From: an uncultured Bacteroidales bacterium
Lineage (GTDB): Bacteria; Bacteroidota; Bacteroidia; Bacteroidales; UBA932
Assembly: GCA_900319485.1 (NCBI GenBank)
Contig: ONOQ01000010.1
Coordinates: 19,957 to 83,956 of the forward strand
Direction: 5' to 3'
DNA length: 64,000 nucleotides
Every line of letters begins with the position of its first letter. The first letter of the stretch is position 1. This document shows, one piece after another, positions 8,346-18,144 of the stretch. The notes below the pieces were generated by a model. The model was not told the DNA's origin. It worked only from the letters and a program-made list of their open reading frames with translations, and did not search any database. The translations under genes and the position numbers were made by a program.

Positions 8346-9582
8346 AAGAGTAGTAGTGACAGGAATGGGGGTCATCTCCTCCGTGGGAAAGGATGTGGAC
8401 ACATTCTGGAGGAACCTCATTGACGGAGTCTGCGGCATAGATTACGTGGAGGAATTCAAGGATATGCCCGTTACCTTTGCAGGAAAAGTGAAAGACTTTG
8501 ACGCGGAGCAGTACGGGATGGACAAGCCTTTCATCCGCAAGCAGGACAACTTCACCCTTTATGCAATGGCGGCCGCCTGGCAGGCCGTGAAGCAGTCCGG
8601 GCTTGAGGCCGATGTAAACATAGACCCCTACCGCCTTGGCGTATACGTGGGTTCAGGTATCGGCGGCTTCGACGTGCAGTACCGTGAAACCGCCAAGATG
8701 ATAGAAGACCCCACCGGAAAGTGGATCTCTCCCCTTTTCATAGCCACTATGATTTCCAACATAGCGGCCGGCCACATTGCCATAAAGCATCAGGCAAAGG
8801 GCCCCTGCCTTGATATCGTCACCGCCTGCGCCACCTCATCCCACTGCATCGGAGAGGCATTCAGGGCCGTGCGTCACGGTTATGCCGATGCAATAATCGC
8901 CGGCGGCAGTGAGCACGCCTCAATCCCGCTTGGAGTGGCAGGCTTCTACAACGCAAAGGCCCTCACCCGCGCTACTGACCCCAAATACTCATCCCTCCCC
9001 TTCAACGCCAACAGGCAGGGCTTCGTGATGGGAGACGGCGCCGCCGTCCTTATCCTGGAGTCCCTGGACCACGCCCTTGAAAGAGGCGCCACCATCTACG
9101 GCGAGATTGTGGGGTACGGCAACACCTGCGACGCCTACCACGCCACCGCTCCCCGCCCTGACGCCAGCACCCAGGCCCGTTCCATCTGCGACGCCCTTCA
9201 GGAAGCCGGCTTCGACCCTTCCAAGGACAACCTCTACATCAACGCCCACGGCACCGGCACCCACCTCAACGACATTGCGGAAACAATGGCCTGCAAGGTG
9301 GCTCTCGGAGACTTCGCATACAAGGCCCACATCTCCTCCACCAAGTCCATGACCGGCCATATGTTCGGCGCAGCAGGCGCAGCAGAGGCCATTGCAACGC
9401 TCCTTGCCCTCCGTAACGGCATCTGCCCTCCCACCATCAACCTGGACACCCCGGATCCCGAGTGCGACCTTGACTACACCCCCAACGTAGCGGTCAGGAC
9501 TCCCCTCACCCTGGGTCTTTCCAATTCCTTCGGCTTCGGCGGTCACAACGCCTGCGTAGCCTTCAGGCCTTACAATGGATAG
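8335..9582 (+). CDS. fabF: Beta-ketoacyl-ACP synthase II
   Basis: A 415-residue thiolase-fold condensing enzyme that extends acyl-ACP with malonyl-ACP. The start is MDVKRVVVTGMGVISSVG. The catalytic triad is visible: Cys in DIVTACATSSHC (about residue 165), His in INAHGTGTHLND (about 303) and His in STKSMTGHMFGAAGA (about 339). The C-terminal NSFGFGGHNACVAF closes the site. The length is normal. It overlaps fabK by 11 bases and fabZ by 8, a compact type II fatty-acid synthesis operon. Confidence 0.95.
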   Translation: MDVKRVVVTGMGVISSVGKDVDTFWRNLIDGVCGIDYVEEFKDMPVTFAGKVKDFDAEQYGMDKPFIRKQDNFTLYAMAAAWQAVKQSGLEADVNIDPYRLGVYVGSGIGGFDVQYRETAKMIEDPTGKWISPLFIATMISNIAAGHIAIKHQAKGPCLDIVTACATSSHCIGEAFRAVRHGYADAIIAGGSEHASIPLGVAGFYNAKALTRATDPKYSSLPFNANRQGFVMGDGAAVLILESLDHALERGATIYGEIVGYGNTCDAYHATAPRPDASTQARSICDALQEAGFDPSKDNLYINAHGTGTHLNDIAETMACKVALGDFAYKAHISSTKSMTGHMFGAAGAAEAIATLLALRNGICPPTINLDTPDPECDLDYTPNVAVRTPLTLGLSNSFGFGGHNACVAFRPYNG

Positions 9583-9994
9583 GGACGGCATAATGGAGGT
9601 GCTCCCCCACCGGGGGCCGATGCTTCTTCTTGACACCATGGAACTTGATGCCGAAGGAGTATGCCACGCAACCTACCGCATCCCGGATTCTCCGTTCTAC
9701 TGCGACGGCCATTTCCCCGGAAATCCCATTGTTCCGGGTGTCATCCTCTGTGAAATAATGGCCCAGGCCTGCAGCCAACTGTTTGTGGAAGTTTTCAAGG
9801 AGAACCTTGTGATGTACCGCGGCCTGGATGCAGTGAAATTCCGCGGCACGGTGCGTCCCGGAGACCTCTGTGAAATAACCGCCCGCCTCCTGGAATCCAA
9901 GGGCGGGCTGTACGTGTCTGACACTTCCCTTTCCGTAGGCGGCCGCCGCTGCGCTCAGGCCCGGATAACCTTAGCGGCCGTTCCCAAAGACTGA
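9575..9994 (+). CDS. fabZ: 3-hydroxyacyl-ACP dehydratase (FabZ-like)
   Basis: A 139-residue hotdog-fold protein. LPHRGPMLLLD (residues 9-19) and the catalytic segment GHFPGNPIVPGVILCEIMAQ (about 45-64; His, and Glu at the helix) are FabZ signatures. It would dehydrate 3-hydroxyacyl-ACP between FabF and FabK. Its last 63 coding bases (9929-9991) recur in diverged form at 12876-12938 beyond the AT-rich serpin/protease insert, so this locus has been recombined. Confidence 0.9.
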   Translation: MDRDGIMEVLPHRGPMLLLDTMELDAEGVCHATYRIPDSPFYCDGHFPGNPIVPGVILCEIMAQACSQLFVEVFKENLVMYRGLDAVKFRGTVRPGDLCEITARLLESKGGLYVSDTSLSVGGRRCAQARITLAAVPKD

Positions 9995-10040
9995 TTTCAC
10001 CCCCCATCATCTGATTTACTACCACACGCTATTTCACGGG

Positions 10041-11309
10041 TTACTTGACAATACACCCCATTAGCAGAATAGCGCCGGTGCTGTCTTCGCGAATAAAAAA
10101 GATGAAGGGGCGATTGGCATTGAATTCCATAATGGGAGGTGACGACAAATCATCGTTTCCAGCAAAATCCACTATTGTGGCAGCGGTTGCCATAGCACCA
10201 TTTTCATCAATTTTAAAACATACTTTTTGCCTTATGTCGCCAGCCGCCGATTCTTTTCGACCGAACAACTTTGAGAAATCGGCCAAATTATCGTCAAATG
10301 CATCTGTTATACCAAGAGCCCGGAGAGAATTTTTCAATTCAATAGACAGTGCATCCTCAACTGAAATCTTCGGAATGGACAGATGCAGGTCATATAACTT
10401 AGTTGAACTACTTAAAGCCGAATAGTCACTCCCATCGAAAGAGGCCATAAATGCATCAAAATCTTTGTCTTCTGCCGGTAAAACAATATTAAAACTGTAT
10501 CCGCCTCGTCCAAACGGGAGGTGACAATACTTATCACCATCTACTTCTGAGGCAACCCAAAGGAGCTTATTATGCATAAAACTCTTAATGACAGAATCTC
10601 CACCCGCCATATAAAAGGGCTCCTCCCGAGTATTTGACGATTTAAACTTCTCTCTCCAAGCGCCCTCAAAATAAAGGGCATTCAACATGATCAGCGGCGC
10701 ATTCGGATTTAACTCTTCTATAATAGAATTTATCTTATTGTTTGTGTTGTCAGCGCACCATTTATTAATCACATCAAGTGTACCTGGAGACAAGAAATCT
10801 AATGTCTGAATGGCAGAAGGCTTGTAATACTGCTGAATGCATGAAACATAATCCTCTCTCAATTCATTATTATTAAGCCATAGAGAATTTGCATTGGAAA
10901 AACTAACTGTCTTATCAACTTCCCAAAGGCCAGAAATCATCTTTTCATATAATACGTTGATGTCATCCAGAGAATAGTCGGTATATCCTAATGCCGATAC
11001 TATTTGTGAATATGTTTCCCCACAAGCCCCGTTAAGCATCATTGAAAGGACAGATTGAATACTAAAAGGAGAATAAAAAACATTGTCGCTACCGACAGTT
11101 TTATAAATCTCGCGTAAAAGAGCAAATGAGAAATCATTGTTTGCCCTGATAATAGCCGATTGACTTTTTGTCAGTTTGATTGCTTTTAACGATTCAATCT
11201 GGACCTCCTCTCTGTCCTTATTTAAGGCATCTTCATTTGTGTCTATTTGTTGACACCCCAAGAAGAGAGAGAGAAAAAAAACAAATACAGCGATAAATAA
11301 CCTTTTCAT
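10041..11309 (-). CDS. Serpin family lipoprotein (protease inhibitor)
   Basis: A 422-residue protein with a lipoprotein signal (LFLGC, Cys19), so likely anchored at the cell envelope. The serpin core is complete: NVFYSPFSI (about 76-84), the NALYF(E)GAW strand (about 210-218) and the reactive-centre hinge DENGAMATAAT (368-378), ending with NRPFIFFIREDSTGAILLMG. If the loop has normal length, the P1 residue is near Asn385. A hinge with small residues predicts inhibitory rather than non-inhibitory function. GC content is clearly below that of neighbouring genes. It lies 49 bases downstream of the C10 protease and is likely co-transcribed. Confidence 0.92.
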   Translation of the reverse strand: MKRLFIAVFVFFLSLFLGCQQIDTNEDALNKDREEVQIESLKAIKLTKSQSAIIRANNDFSFALLREIYKTVGSDNVFYSPFSIQSVLSMMLNGACGETYSQIVSALGYTDYSLDDINVLYEKMISGLWEVDKTVSFSNANSLWLNNNELREDYVSCIQQYYKPSAIQTLDFLSPGTLDVINKWCADNTNNKINSIIEELNPNAPLIMLNALYFEGAWREKFKSSNTREEPFYMAGGDSVIKSFMHNKLLWVASEVDGDKYCHLPFGRGGYSFNIVLPAEDKDFDAFMASFDGSDYSALSSSTKLYDLHLSIPKISVEDALSIELKNSLRALGITDAFDDNLADFSKLFGRKESAAGDIRQKVCFKIDENGAMATAATIVDFAGNDDLSSPPIMEFNANRPFIFFIREDSTGAILLMGCIVK

Positions 11310-11358
11310 AATTACTGGAACAAATCATGCGTGTCCACTAATGGGAACAAATAAAAAG

Positions 11359-12750
11359 TTAATAATAAAGGGCTTGCTTATTTGTAATAAACACATCCAT
11401 TCTATTTAGATGGTAATTATAGCCTGTAGTAGGTTGAACACTTTCCTCAAAATAATATCCATCATGATTGCCATACCAGCCCCAGTTCATTCTAAAGTAA
11501 TCTAACACAACATTACCATTATAAGGAAATACCTCTTCTTCTCTAATTTTATAATATTCGACATTATTACCATATGGTACTAGAACATATAAAGAGTAGA
11601 CCATTTTAGGAATTAATGAACGGTGTCCGTCACATATCCAGAAATGGCCATAAGTAGTATCTGCGGCTTCACGTCGACCATACATTATCAATGGCCTCTT
11701 GTTGTTAATTGAGCTTATAACTGAGGCTTGATTATGAGAAGTGCTATAACAATTATAGGGTTGAGAGTTTATATAAGTAACTGCATTTGATAGGTAGCCA
11801 GTACCACTAGTGTCAATTTGTAGACTTGCACGAAGATTTGCCAGATAATTAGACAAAAACGTATTTGAAGTTGAATCTGGCATTGCCCCCCAGGTAAAGC
11901 CCGCCGGAAGACCATAACTCCTCATTAGTTGGCCTACGGCCACAGTTAAGCATCCCAATCGATATCCTCCAGGAACGGCGGAATTAAATGGAAATGATTG
12001 TCCCCATCCTGTTTTAGTATACGGCCCCCGCTCATCTGAAACTGGAGTGGAGTCTACTGTAATAACCGAATATTCTGGGTATACAATTGTGCTATTCTGA
12101 TACTCTTGTTGAACCGTAGCGTAAAAGGATTGATAAATGTCGGATGGAAGAGAAGATGCATCACATAAATAGTAAACATCCAGTCCATCCCATTCATCGC
12201 TCATTTCTTGACAAGCTTCGTCAGGATTGGTCGCGCGCGTCAGAGGAGAAGAAGTTAATGCATTGTATTTTTTTTCATAAAAGGACCAAACGTCTTTATA
12301 CTTTTCGTAATCCCCAGAAGCTTGATTAGCTGCAATTCTCTCACACATTTCCTCAATAAGGAGTTGCTCTTGGGGAATGATTAGAGAGGCATCGTATGTA
12401 CCATTACATACAGCTGCAATGGGCACAAAAGCTTTTGATGTTGGAATCAGTAAAAAACCATCTCCGTAATTGACGGCGTATAATTGTTCTGAACCTTTTT
12501 TGTCTAAAATAGGTACAACAGATGTGACAGATGACTTTGTATTTATTAGATCCTTATTTAAGTACATCGATGCCACTGTGATGGCATCCTCAGCCGAGAG
12601 CTCATTTGAATATCTGTCTATTCCAAGAAGGGCAGGATATTTGACGGGACAAAGAATATTATTGTCTCTGACTGGTAAATCTATACGGTTACACTCCCAT
12701 AAAATAAGAATGCAACAAAGGAGGCTATTCGTGAGAAATAACTTCTTCAT
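11359..12750 (-). CDS. C10 family (streptopain/SpeB-like) cysteine protease precursor
   Basis: The chosen start [11 protein letters not shown] lies downstream of a TAnnTTTG promoter; a longer frame to 12777 would begin inside that promoter. The 463-residue product has a signal sequence (residues 1-20, ending WEC, a poor lipobox), a pro-region ([12 protein letters not shown], about 53-64) and a C10 catalytic domain. Catalytic Cys267 is in [11 protein letters not shown] and His369 in [10 protein letters not shown]; the late [12 protein letters not shown] motif (422-433) completes the site. It is a secreted zymogen protease. AT-rich base composition suggests transfer. The serpin follows in the same direction. 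Confidence 0.9.
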   Translation of the reverse strand: MKKLFLTNSLLCCILILWECNRIDLPVRDNNILCPVKYPALLGIDRYSNELSAEDAITVASMYLNKDLINTKSSVTSVVPILDKKGSEQLYAVNYGDGFLLIPTSKAFVPIAAVCNGTYDASLIIPQEQLLIEEMCERIAANQASGDYEKYKDVWSFYEKKYNALTSSPLTRATNPDEACQEMSDEWDGLDVYYLCDASSLPSDIYQSFYATVQQEYQNSTIVYPEYSVITVDSTPVSDERGPYTKTGWGQSFPFNSAVPGGYRLGCLTVAVGQLMRSYGLPAGFTWGAMPDSTSNTFLSNYLANLRASLQIDTSGTGYLSNAVTYINSQPYNCYSTSHNQASVISSINNKRPLIMYGRREAADTTYGHFWICDGHRSLIPKMVYSLYVLVPYGNNVEYYKIREEEVFPYNGNVVLDYFRMNWGWYGNHDGYYFEESVQPTTGYNYHLNRMDVFITNKQALYY

Positions 12751-12774
12751 AGTTATATATAATGATTTCTGGCT

Positions 12775-12782
12775 CAAATATA
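12775..12782 (-). promoter_or_regulatory. -7 box for the C10 protease-serpin unit
   Basis: On the minus strand this reads TATATTTG, 24 bases before the chosen protease start at 12750. It supports that start and suggests the protease and serpin form one unit. Confidence 0.6.
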
Positions 12783-12875
12783 ATAATTATTACAATAAAA
12801 AAAATACAGTAAGTATTTTTAATGCAAATATGATTATTGAATTCAAGGGGGAGGGCCTACATATCTTACTCCACG

Positions 12876-12944
12876 CTTTCCGTGGCCGGCCGTCGCTGCG
12901 CCCAGGCCCGGATCACTCTTGCCGCCGTTCCGAAAGACATTTAG
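12876..12944 (+). pseudogene. Orphan duplicate of the fabZ 3' end
   Basis: Read in frame it encodes [21 protein letters not shown] plus Ile and a stop, against [21 protein letters not shown] at the end of fabZ. 53 of 63 bases agree; nine codons differ and only one change (Gly to Ala) alters the protein. It has no start or upstream homology and is a remnant. It marks the right edge of the serpin/C10 insert. Confidence 0.88.
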
Positions 12945-12964
12945 GCCATATCGCAGTTTTTTAT

Positions 12965-12972
12965 TATCTTTG
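12965..12972 (+). promoter_or_regulatory. -7 promoter box for prfA
   Basis: TATCTTTG, 19 bases before the prfA ATG at 12992. It rules out the longer open frame that begins at 12470 inside the protease gene. Confidence 0.65.
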
Positions 12973-12991
12973 CAGGTTAAAACACATTGCT

Positions 12992-14086
12992 ATGGCAGAG
13001 AACACGCTGTTGGAGAAGGTCCTGAGCCTTCAGGACAAATATAAGAAGCTGGAAGAGCAGTTGGCAAGCCCTGAGGTTATTGCCGACATGAAGAAATTTG
13101 TCCAGCTGAACAAGGACTACAAGGAACTGCAGCCCATCATCGCCGCCGGCCTGGAATACAAGAGACTGGTGGATGAGCTTGCGCAGGCCAAGGACATCCT
13201 CATGAATGAAAAGGATGAGGACCTCAAGGAGATGGCCCGTGAGGAAGTGGCCGATATTGAGCCCAAACTCCCGGAGATGGAGCAGCAGATAAAGCTTCTC
13301 CTCATTCCCGCAGACCCTGACGACAGCAAGAACGCCATGGTGGAAATCCGCGGAGGCACCGGCGGCGACGAAGCCGCCATCTTTGCCGGAGACCTCTTCC
13401 GTATGTATCAGCATTATGCCGAACGCCGCGGCTGGAAACTGGAAGTCACAGATCAGGCTCCCGGCACATCCGGTGGCTACAAGCAGATTGTGTTCAAACT
13501 CTCCAGCAGCCAGGACGGCGTTTACGGCATCATGAAATATGAGTCCGGCGTGCACCGCGTACAGCGCGTACCCCAGACCGAAACCCAGGGCCGTATCCAG
13601 ACTTCGGCCGCCTCTGTGGCCGTTTTCCCGGAAGCCGGCGAATTTGACATCGAGCTAAATCCGGCCGATATCCGCAAAGATCTATTCTGCGCATCAGGCC
13701 CCGGCGGCCAGGGCGTGAACACCACTTATTCGGCCGTACGCCTCACCCACATCCCCTCCGGAATTGTGGTCCAGTGCCAGGAGGAGCGTTCACAACTCAA
13801 GAACCTTGACAGGGCAATGGAAGAACTCCGTACGCGCCTTTACAACATGGAGCACCAGAAGTACCTTGACGGCATTGCCGCAAAGCGCAAGACCATGGTG
13901 AGCACCGGTGACCGCAGCGCCAAGATCCGCACCTATAACTACCCCCAGGGCCGCGTGACGGACCACCGCATAGGCTGGAGCATGTACAACCTTCCCGTCT
14001 TCATGGACGGAGACATCCAGGAGTGCATAGACCAGCTCCAGATTGCAGAGAACGCAGAACGCCTTAAAGAAGCCGGGGAGGAATAA
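12992..14086 (+). CDS. prfA: Peptide chain release factor 1
   Basis: A 364-residue class I release factor that recognises UAA/UAG and hydrolyses peptidyl-tRNA. The coiled-coil N-terminus ([23 protein letters not shown]) is followed by the [19 protein letters not shown] domain, the codon-reading region ([19 protein letters not shown]) and the catalytic GGQ loop in [17 protein letters not shown] (about residue 240). [15 protein letters not shown] near the end is typical of RF1. The start at 12992 follows a promoter and gives normal family length. queF begins 3 bases after its stop. Confidence 0.95.
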   Translation: MAENTLLEKVLSLQDKYKKLEEQLASPEVIADMKKFVQLNKDYKELQPIIAAGLEYKRLVDELAQAKDILMNEKDEDLKEMAREEVADIEPKLPEMEQQIKLLLIPADPDDSKNAMVEIRGGTGGDEAAIFAGDLFRMYQHYAERRGWKLEVTDQAPGTSGGYKQIVFKLSSSQDGVYGIMKYESGVHRVQRVPQTETQGRIQTSAASVAVFPEAGEFDIELNPADIRKDLFCASGPGGQGVNTTYSAVRLTHIPSGIVVQCQEERSQLKNLDRAMEELRTRLYNMEHQKYLDGIAAKRKTMVSTGDRSAKIRTYNYPQGRVTDHRIGWSMYNLPVFMDGDIQECIDQLQIAENAERLKEAGEE

Positions 14087-14089
14087 GCC

Positions 14090-14545
14090 ATGGCACGTAA
14101 AAGAGAAGAACTCCAGGCCCTTGGCCGCCATACCACTTACAGCCAGACCTATGCTCCGGAGGTCCTTGAGACCTTTGAGAATGTCCACAAGGACAACGAC
14201 TACTGGGTAAGGTTCAACTGCCCTGAATTCACCACCCTTTGTCCCATCACCGGCCAGCCGGATTTTGCGGAAATCCGCATCAGCTATGTCCCAGACGTGA
14301 AGATGGTTGAGTCAAAGTCTCTCAAGCTCTATCTTTTCAGCTTCCGCTCAAACGGAGATTTCCATGAAGACTGCGTGAACACAATTATGAAGGATCTCAT
14401 CAAGTTGATGGATCCCAAGTACATTGAGGTTACCGGATTCTTCACTCCCCGCGGAGGCATTTCCATCTACCCTTACGCCAACTACGGCCGTCCCGGCACA
14501 AAATGGGAGCAACTGGCCTGGGAAAGGCTCAGCCGCCACGAATAG
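14090..14545 (+). CDS. queF: NADPH-dependent preQ0 reductase
   Basis: A 151-residue unimodular QueF that reduces 7-cyano-7-deazaguanine (preQ0) to preQ1 in queuosine tRNA modification. The active-site Cys is in [16 protein letters not shown] (about residue 50), and the substrate/NADPH region is [25 protein letters not shown] (catalytic Asp/His/Glu near the end). The C-terminal [13 protein letters not shown] is typical. It is probably co-transcribed with prfA and is followed by a strong hairpin terminator. Confidence 0.93.
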   Translation: MARKREELQALGRHTTYSQTYAPEVLETFENVHKDNDYWVRFNCPEFTTLCPITGQPDFAEIRISYVPDVKMVESKSLKLYLFSFRSNGDFHEDCVNTIMKDLIKLMDPKYIEVTGFFTPRGGISIYPYANYGRPGTKWEQLAWERLSRHE

Positions 14546-14585
14546 CCCCGTCGAACATAACGGGCTTATTACCAATCATTTATAC

Positions 14586-14619
14586 AAAATCCCCTATGTA
14601 AAAACGCATAGGGGATTTT
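14586..14619. terminator. Bidirectional intrinsic terminator
   Basis: A perfect 13-bp stem (AAAATCCCCTATG at 14586-14598 with its complement at 14607-14619) around an 8-base loop. The A/T flanks give U tracts in both directions, so it can end queF on the + strand and the ATPase gene on the - strand. Confidence 0.85.
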
Positions 14620-14660
14620 ATGTAATCAACTGATAATAAATAATATCCGTTCAACGCAAA

Positions 14661-16298
14661 CTACTTTATAAGATTCCCCAGGATTGAGCGGGTGAGTTCC
14701 TTTGTAATGGTGGAGGTAGCGCTCTTGGTGGCCTTTGACACCATCTTCTTGCCAGTGGAGGTGGTACTCTTCTTCTTGGTGCCTGTTACCTTGGAGGTGA
14801 CGGCATCTGCGGCTGCGGCGGCGGCAACGCCGGTAACTGCAGTGAGAACGGATTTAAGCACCTTTGAGGCAATGCTGTTTTTTGCCTTCTTGGCCTTTTC
14901 CTTTGCTTCCTTTTCCGCTTCCTTTGCGGCGCGGGCGTCTTCCTTGGCCTGAATGGCGGCCTGCTTCTCCGCTTCAGCGGCGGCCTCTATCTCCGCCTTC
15001 TGGCGCTCTGCTTCCTCAGTAGCCTGAGTTATGATTTCATAGGCGCTTTCACGGTCAATGGGATGGTCATACCTGCCATAGAGTCGTGAACGGTTGATAA
15101 GTTCCGTACGCTGCTCCGGGGTGATGGCGCCAATCTGGCTCAGGGGGAAGAGAATCTTTGCGCGCTCCACAATTGCGGGAGTACCTTTGTCGTCCAGGAA
15201 GGACACAAGGGCCTCTCCGGTGCCCAGTTCAAGAAGCGTGTCATAAGTCTTGAAGGCGGGGTTGGGGCGGAATGTATCGGCCGCAACCTTAACTGCCTTC
15301 TGGTCCTGGGGGCTGTATGCGCGGAGGGCGTGCTGGACACGGTTACCCAACTGACCCAGGATATTTGAAGGGATGTCAGTGGGGCTCTGGGTGATGAAGT
15401 AGATGCCCACGCCCTTGGAACGGATGAGGCGGATAACCTGCTCGATTTTGTCAGTAAGGGCCTTGGAAGTGCCTTCAAACAGCATATGAGCCTCGTCAAA
15501 GAAGAACACAAGTTTGGGAAGATCCATCTCTCCAACCTCCGGGAGGGTGGCGTAAAGTTCACTGAGAAGCCACAGGAGGAAGGTTGAGTAGAGTTTGGGC
15601 TGGAGCATCAGTTTATCTGCGGCAAGGACGTTCATTATGCCCTTTCCGCCCTCGCACTGAAGGAGGTCATAAATGTCAAAGTCAGGCTCTCCGAAGAATT
15701 TGTCGGCGCCCTGGTTCTCAAGGGCAAGGAGGGCCCTTTGGATGGCGCCCACTGAGGCCGATGTCACGTTGCCGTACTTTGTGGTGTACTCTGCGGCGTT
15801 CTGCCCCACGAAGTTGAGCATGGCCCTGAGATCCTTGAGGTCAATCAGGAGAAGCCCGTTGTCATCGGCAATCTTGAAAACTATGTTGAGGACGCCGGTC
15901 TGGGTTTCATTGAGGTCCATCAGGCGGCCCAGCATATCCGGTCCCATACGGGAGATGGTGGAACGCATGGGATGGCCCTGCTCCCCGTAAACGTCGAAGA
16001 AGCGCACGGGGCAACTCTGGAACTGAGGATTCTCTATGCCGAACTCCGGCAGCCTCTTCTCAATGAATCCGGAGAGTTTACCGGCCTGGGAGATGCCGCT
16101 TAGGTCTCCTTTCATATCGGCCATAAAGCAGGGTACGCCCGCCTGGCAGAAGGTTTCTGCAATTACCTGGAGGGTGACGGTTTTACCGGTGCCGGTTGCG
16201 CCTGCGATGAGTCCGTGGCGGCAGGCCATTTTGCCCTGGAGAGAGATGGGGCCGTTGGAGGAATGGGCTATGTAAAGCCCGCGCTGAGTGTCTAGCAT
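14661..16298 (-). CDS. HerA-like/DUF853 ATPase with coiled-coil Ala/Lys-rich tail
   Basis: A 545-residue P-loop ATPase of the DUF853 (YjgR) branch of the HerA/FtsK superfamily. Walker A is GATGTGKT (33-40) and the Walker B-like strand is KLVFFFDEAHML (about 262-273), with FITQSPTDIP as sensor region. Residues after about 430 form a long charged helix (EEAERQKAEIEAAAEAEKQA) and then a hydrophobic/Ala-rich stretch and a Ser/Thr/Lys-rich end. The cellular role of this family is unknown. It is transcribed alone, 36 bases downstream of the broken hydrolase. Confidence 0.85.
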   Translation of the reverse strand: MLDTQRGLYIAHSSNGPISLQGKMACRHGLIAGATGTGKTVTLQVIAETFCQAGVPCFMADMKGDLSGISQAGKLSGFIEKRLPEFGIENPQFQSCPVRFFDVYGEQGHPMRSTISRMGPDMLGRLMDLNETQTGVLNIVFKIADDNGLLLIDLKDLRAMLNFVGQNAAEYTTKYGNVTSASVGAIQRALLALENQGADKFFGEPDFDIYDLLQCEGGKGIMNVLAADKLMLQPKLYSTFLLWLLSELYATLPEVGEMDLPKLVFFFDEAHMLFEGTSKALTDKIEQVIRLIRSKGVGIYFITQSPTDIPSNILGQLGNRVQHALRAYSPQDQKAVKVAADTFRPNPAFKTYDTLLELGTGEALVSFLDDKGTPAIVERAKILFPLSQIGAITPEQRTELINRSRLYGRYDHPIDRESAYEIITQATEEAERQKAEIEAAAEAEKQAAIQAKEDARAAKEAEKEAKEKAKKAKNSIASKVLKSVLTAVTGVAAAAAADAVTSKVTGTKKKSTTSTGKKMVSKATKSATSTITKELTRSILGNLIK

Positions 16299-16334
16299 AG
16301 AGGATCTGAATTATTTCCGCTAATATAGCAAAAA

Positions 16335-17539
16335 TTATTCAGAGAATAAATCCCTTTGCGGGAGAGAAGAGGAAAAACGCCTGCGGAGGTTCTTCACAAG
16401 GTAGGAAGTGTTGCGGCTGAATTTGGAGCCCCTCCAGGCCGATGTATTGGAGATGAGCACCCAGGTCTCCCCGTCGGGGAACACTTTCACAAGGGCCGAT
16501 GTTCCGGAGAAAGACCCCGTGCGGGTCCACTCGCCGTCCTTGGTGTCCACCCAGCCCAGGGAGAAGGTGTTTTCGTCGTACCAGGTGGTCATCTTCCGGA
16601 TGGAATCGGCACTGAGGATATCCTCAATGCCTTCCAGGCCGTTGATTGAGGACACAACGCGCGCAAGTTCCACGGCGGATCCCACCCAGGCGCCGGCGCC
16701 CATAAGGGAAGTGACATCATTGCCGCCGTAGCATTTTTCCACATTGGCGTACTTGCCGTCAAAGGAGGTGACGGGCTCACTGTCCGGCTGCATAAAATAC
16801 ATACTCTCCCCGGGGAGCCTGTCCTTGAGGTAATTCCCCGCAATCCTGAATCCGCGGCAGCCGCAGGGCTCAAAGACTTCCTTCTGCATAAACTCCTCAT
16901 AGGACATCCCCGAGGCCTTTTCTATGACAAGGGAAAGAAGAAGATACCCGAAGTTGGAGTACTGCTGCCAGGTTCCGGGCGTAAAGGCAGGCGGCGGAGT
17001 TCCTCCCGCACAAACTCCCCGGTATCGGGGTGATAGCCGGTGAACATAACATCGGCCCCGCGGTAATGGAATCCGCCCTGATGCCTCAGGAGATGCTCCA
17101 CCGTCATAAGGTAATAGTTGTCGTCCCTTATTGAGGTGTCATACTCATTGAGGATTCCGTAAGGGCCGAATACCGGCGTTTCCAGAAAGATTTTCCCCTG
17201 CTCCTGAAGCCTCATTACGCCTATTGCCGTGAGAAGTTTGGAGACGGAGGCAAGCCTCATTATGGTGCCGGGGGTCATCGGGGTGGAAGGATCGGCCTTT
17301 CCGTAGCCCCTGGCGTAGATGAGGGAATCGTGGCGGGTGACAGCGATTGAAACGCCCTTGAGGGCCCAGAAACGCATGAAACTGTCCACCACGGCGTCCA
17401 TACCGGGGAGTTCCGACTGCGAGTTCACTATGCTGCGGTTCCAGTCCGGCAATTCCGCGGGAGCGGGAGCGGGCTTTCTGCCGCCGCAGAAAAGAAGCAG
17501 CGGAAGGATCAGAAGCAATATGGGCCACCTGGCGCTCAC
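16335..17539 (-). pseudogene. Serine hydrolase (class C beta-lactamase family), frameshifted
   Basis: Two frames make one protein. The first (from 17539) has a signal/lipoprotein-like start and the catalytic SxxK in LASVSKLLTA (about residue 97). It leaves frame near 16988-17015 and stops at 16922. The other frame continues as FTPGTWQQYSNFGYLLLS, supplying the second motif YSN, and runs to 16335 with TRTGSFSGTSALV in the place of the third (KTG) motif. A single-base deletion explains the shift; a sequencing error would look the same. Intact, it would be a periplasmic penicillin-binding-protein-like esterase or peptidase. The start overlaps the upstream gene by 4 bases. Confidence 0.85.
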
Positions 17540-18144
17540 TTCACCAGGCCGGCCTTCCTGCCAAATTCAATGATGTAATCGGCCGTCCCTTCAATCCCCA
17601 GGACGGAACTGTCTATGGAAAGATGATAGTTGGAGGCGCTTCCCCAGGAACCCAGTGTGTAGTAATTGTAGTACGACTCCCTGATGTGGTCCTTCTTCCT
17701 GATTAGTTTTTCCGCTTCTTCAGGAGTGACGCCTTCGCTCTCCACTATGCGGGAGATGCGGTACTCCTCCGGCCCCGTCACAAATACGTTCAGGCAGGGA
17801 AGATCCCTTAGGATATAGTCCGCGCACCGGCCTATGATAACGGCGTCCCCCTTCTCTGCGATTGCGCGGATTACCTCGCTCTGGGCCTTGAAAAGGACGT
17901 CGTCGTTCATATAGGTGTTGTCCAGGTAACTCATCCGGCCTGAGGCGAAGAAACTGGACACGGAGAAGATGCTCCTTTTCTTCTCCCCGCCTTCAAACAG
18001 GGACGGGGAATAACCGCTTTCCTGGGCGGCCTTGGAGATTAACTCGTTGTCATAGAAGGGAATGCCGAGTTTCCCGGCAACCGCCTGGCCCACATAACCG
18101 CCGCCGCTGCCGAATGACCGGCCAACATTGATGATGGTATTCAT
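17536..18144 (-). CDS. Cytidylate kinase-like family protein
   Basis: A 202-residue cytoplasmic protein of the cytidylate kinase-like family (Pfam Cytidylate_kin2 type). The N-terminal phosphate loop is INVGRSFGSGGGYVGQAVA, where a Gly-rich run replaces the usual GKS/T, as normal for this family. It contains GDAVIIGRCADYIL and a LID-like segment EEAEKLIRKKDHIRESYYNYY. Such proteins commonly sit next to MATE transporters in Bacteroidota, as here (4-base overlap with the MATE gene). The true substrate is unknown. Confidence 0.75.
   Translation of the reverse strand: MNTIINVGRSFGSGGGYVGQAVAGKLGIPFYDNELISKAAQESGYSPSLFEGGEKKRSIFSVSSFFASGRMSYLDNTYMNDDVLFKAQSEVIRAIAEKGDAVIIGRCADYILRDLPCLNVFVTGPEEYRISRIVESEGVTPEEAEKLIRKKDHIRESYYNYYTLGSWGSASNYHLSIDSSVLGIEGTADYIIEFGRKAGLVK

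Noticed and set aside
12470-12991. Open frame extending prfA upstream by 174 codons
   Set aside because: It crosses the C10 protease gene and the prfA promoter; RF1 is complete from 12992.
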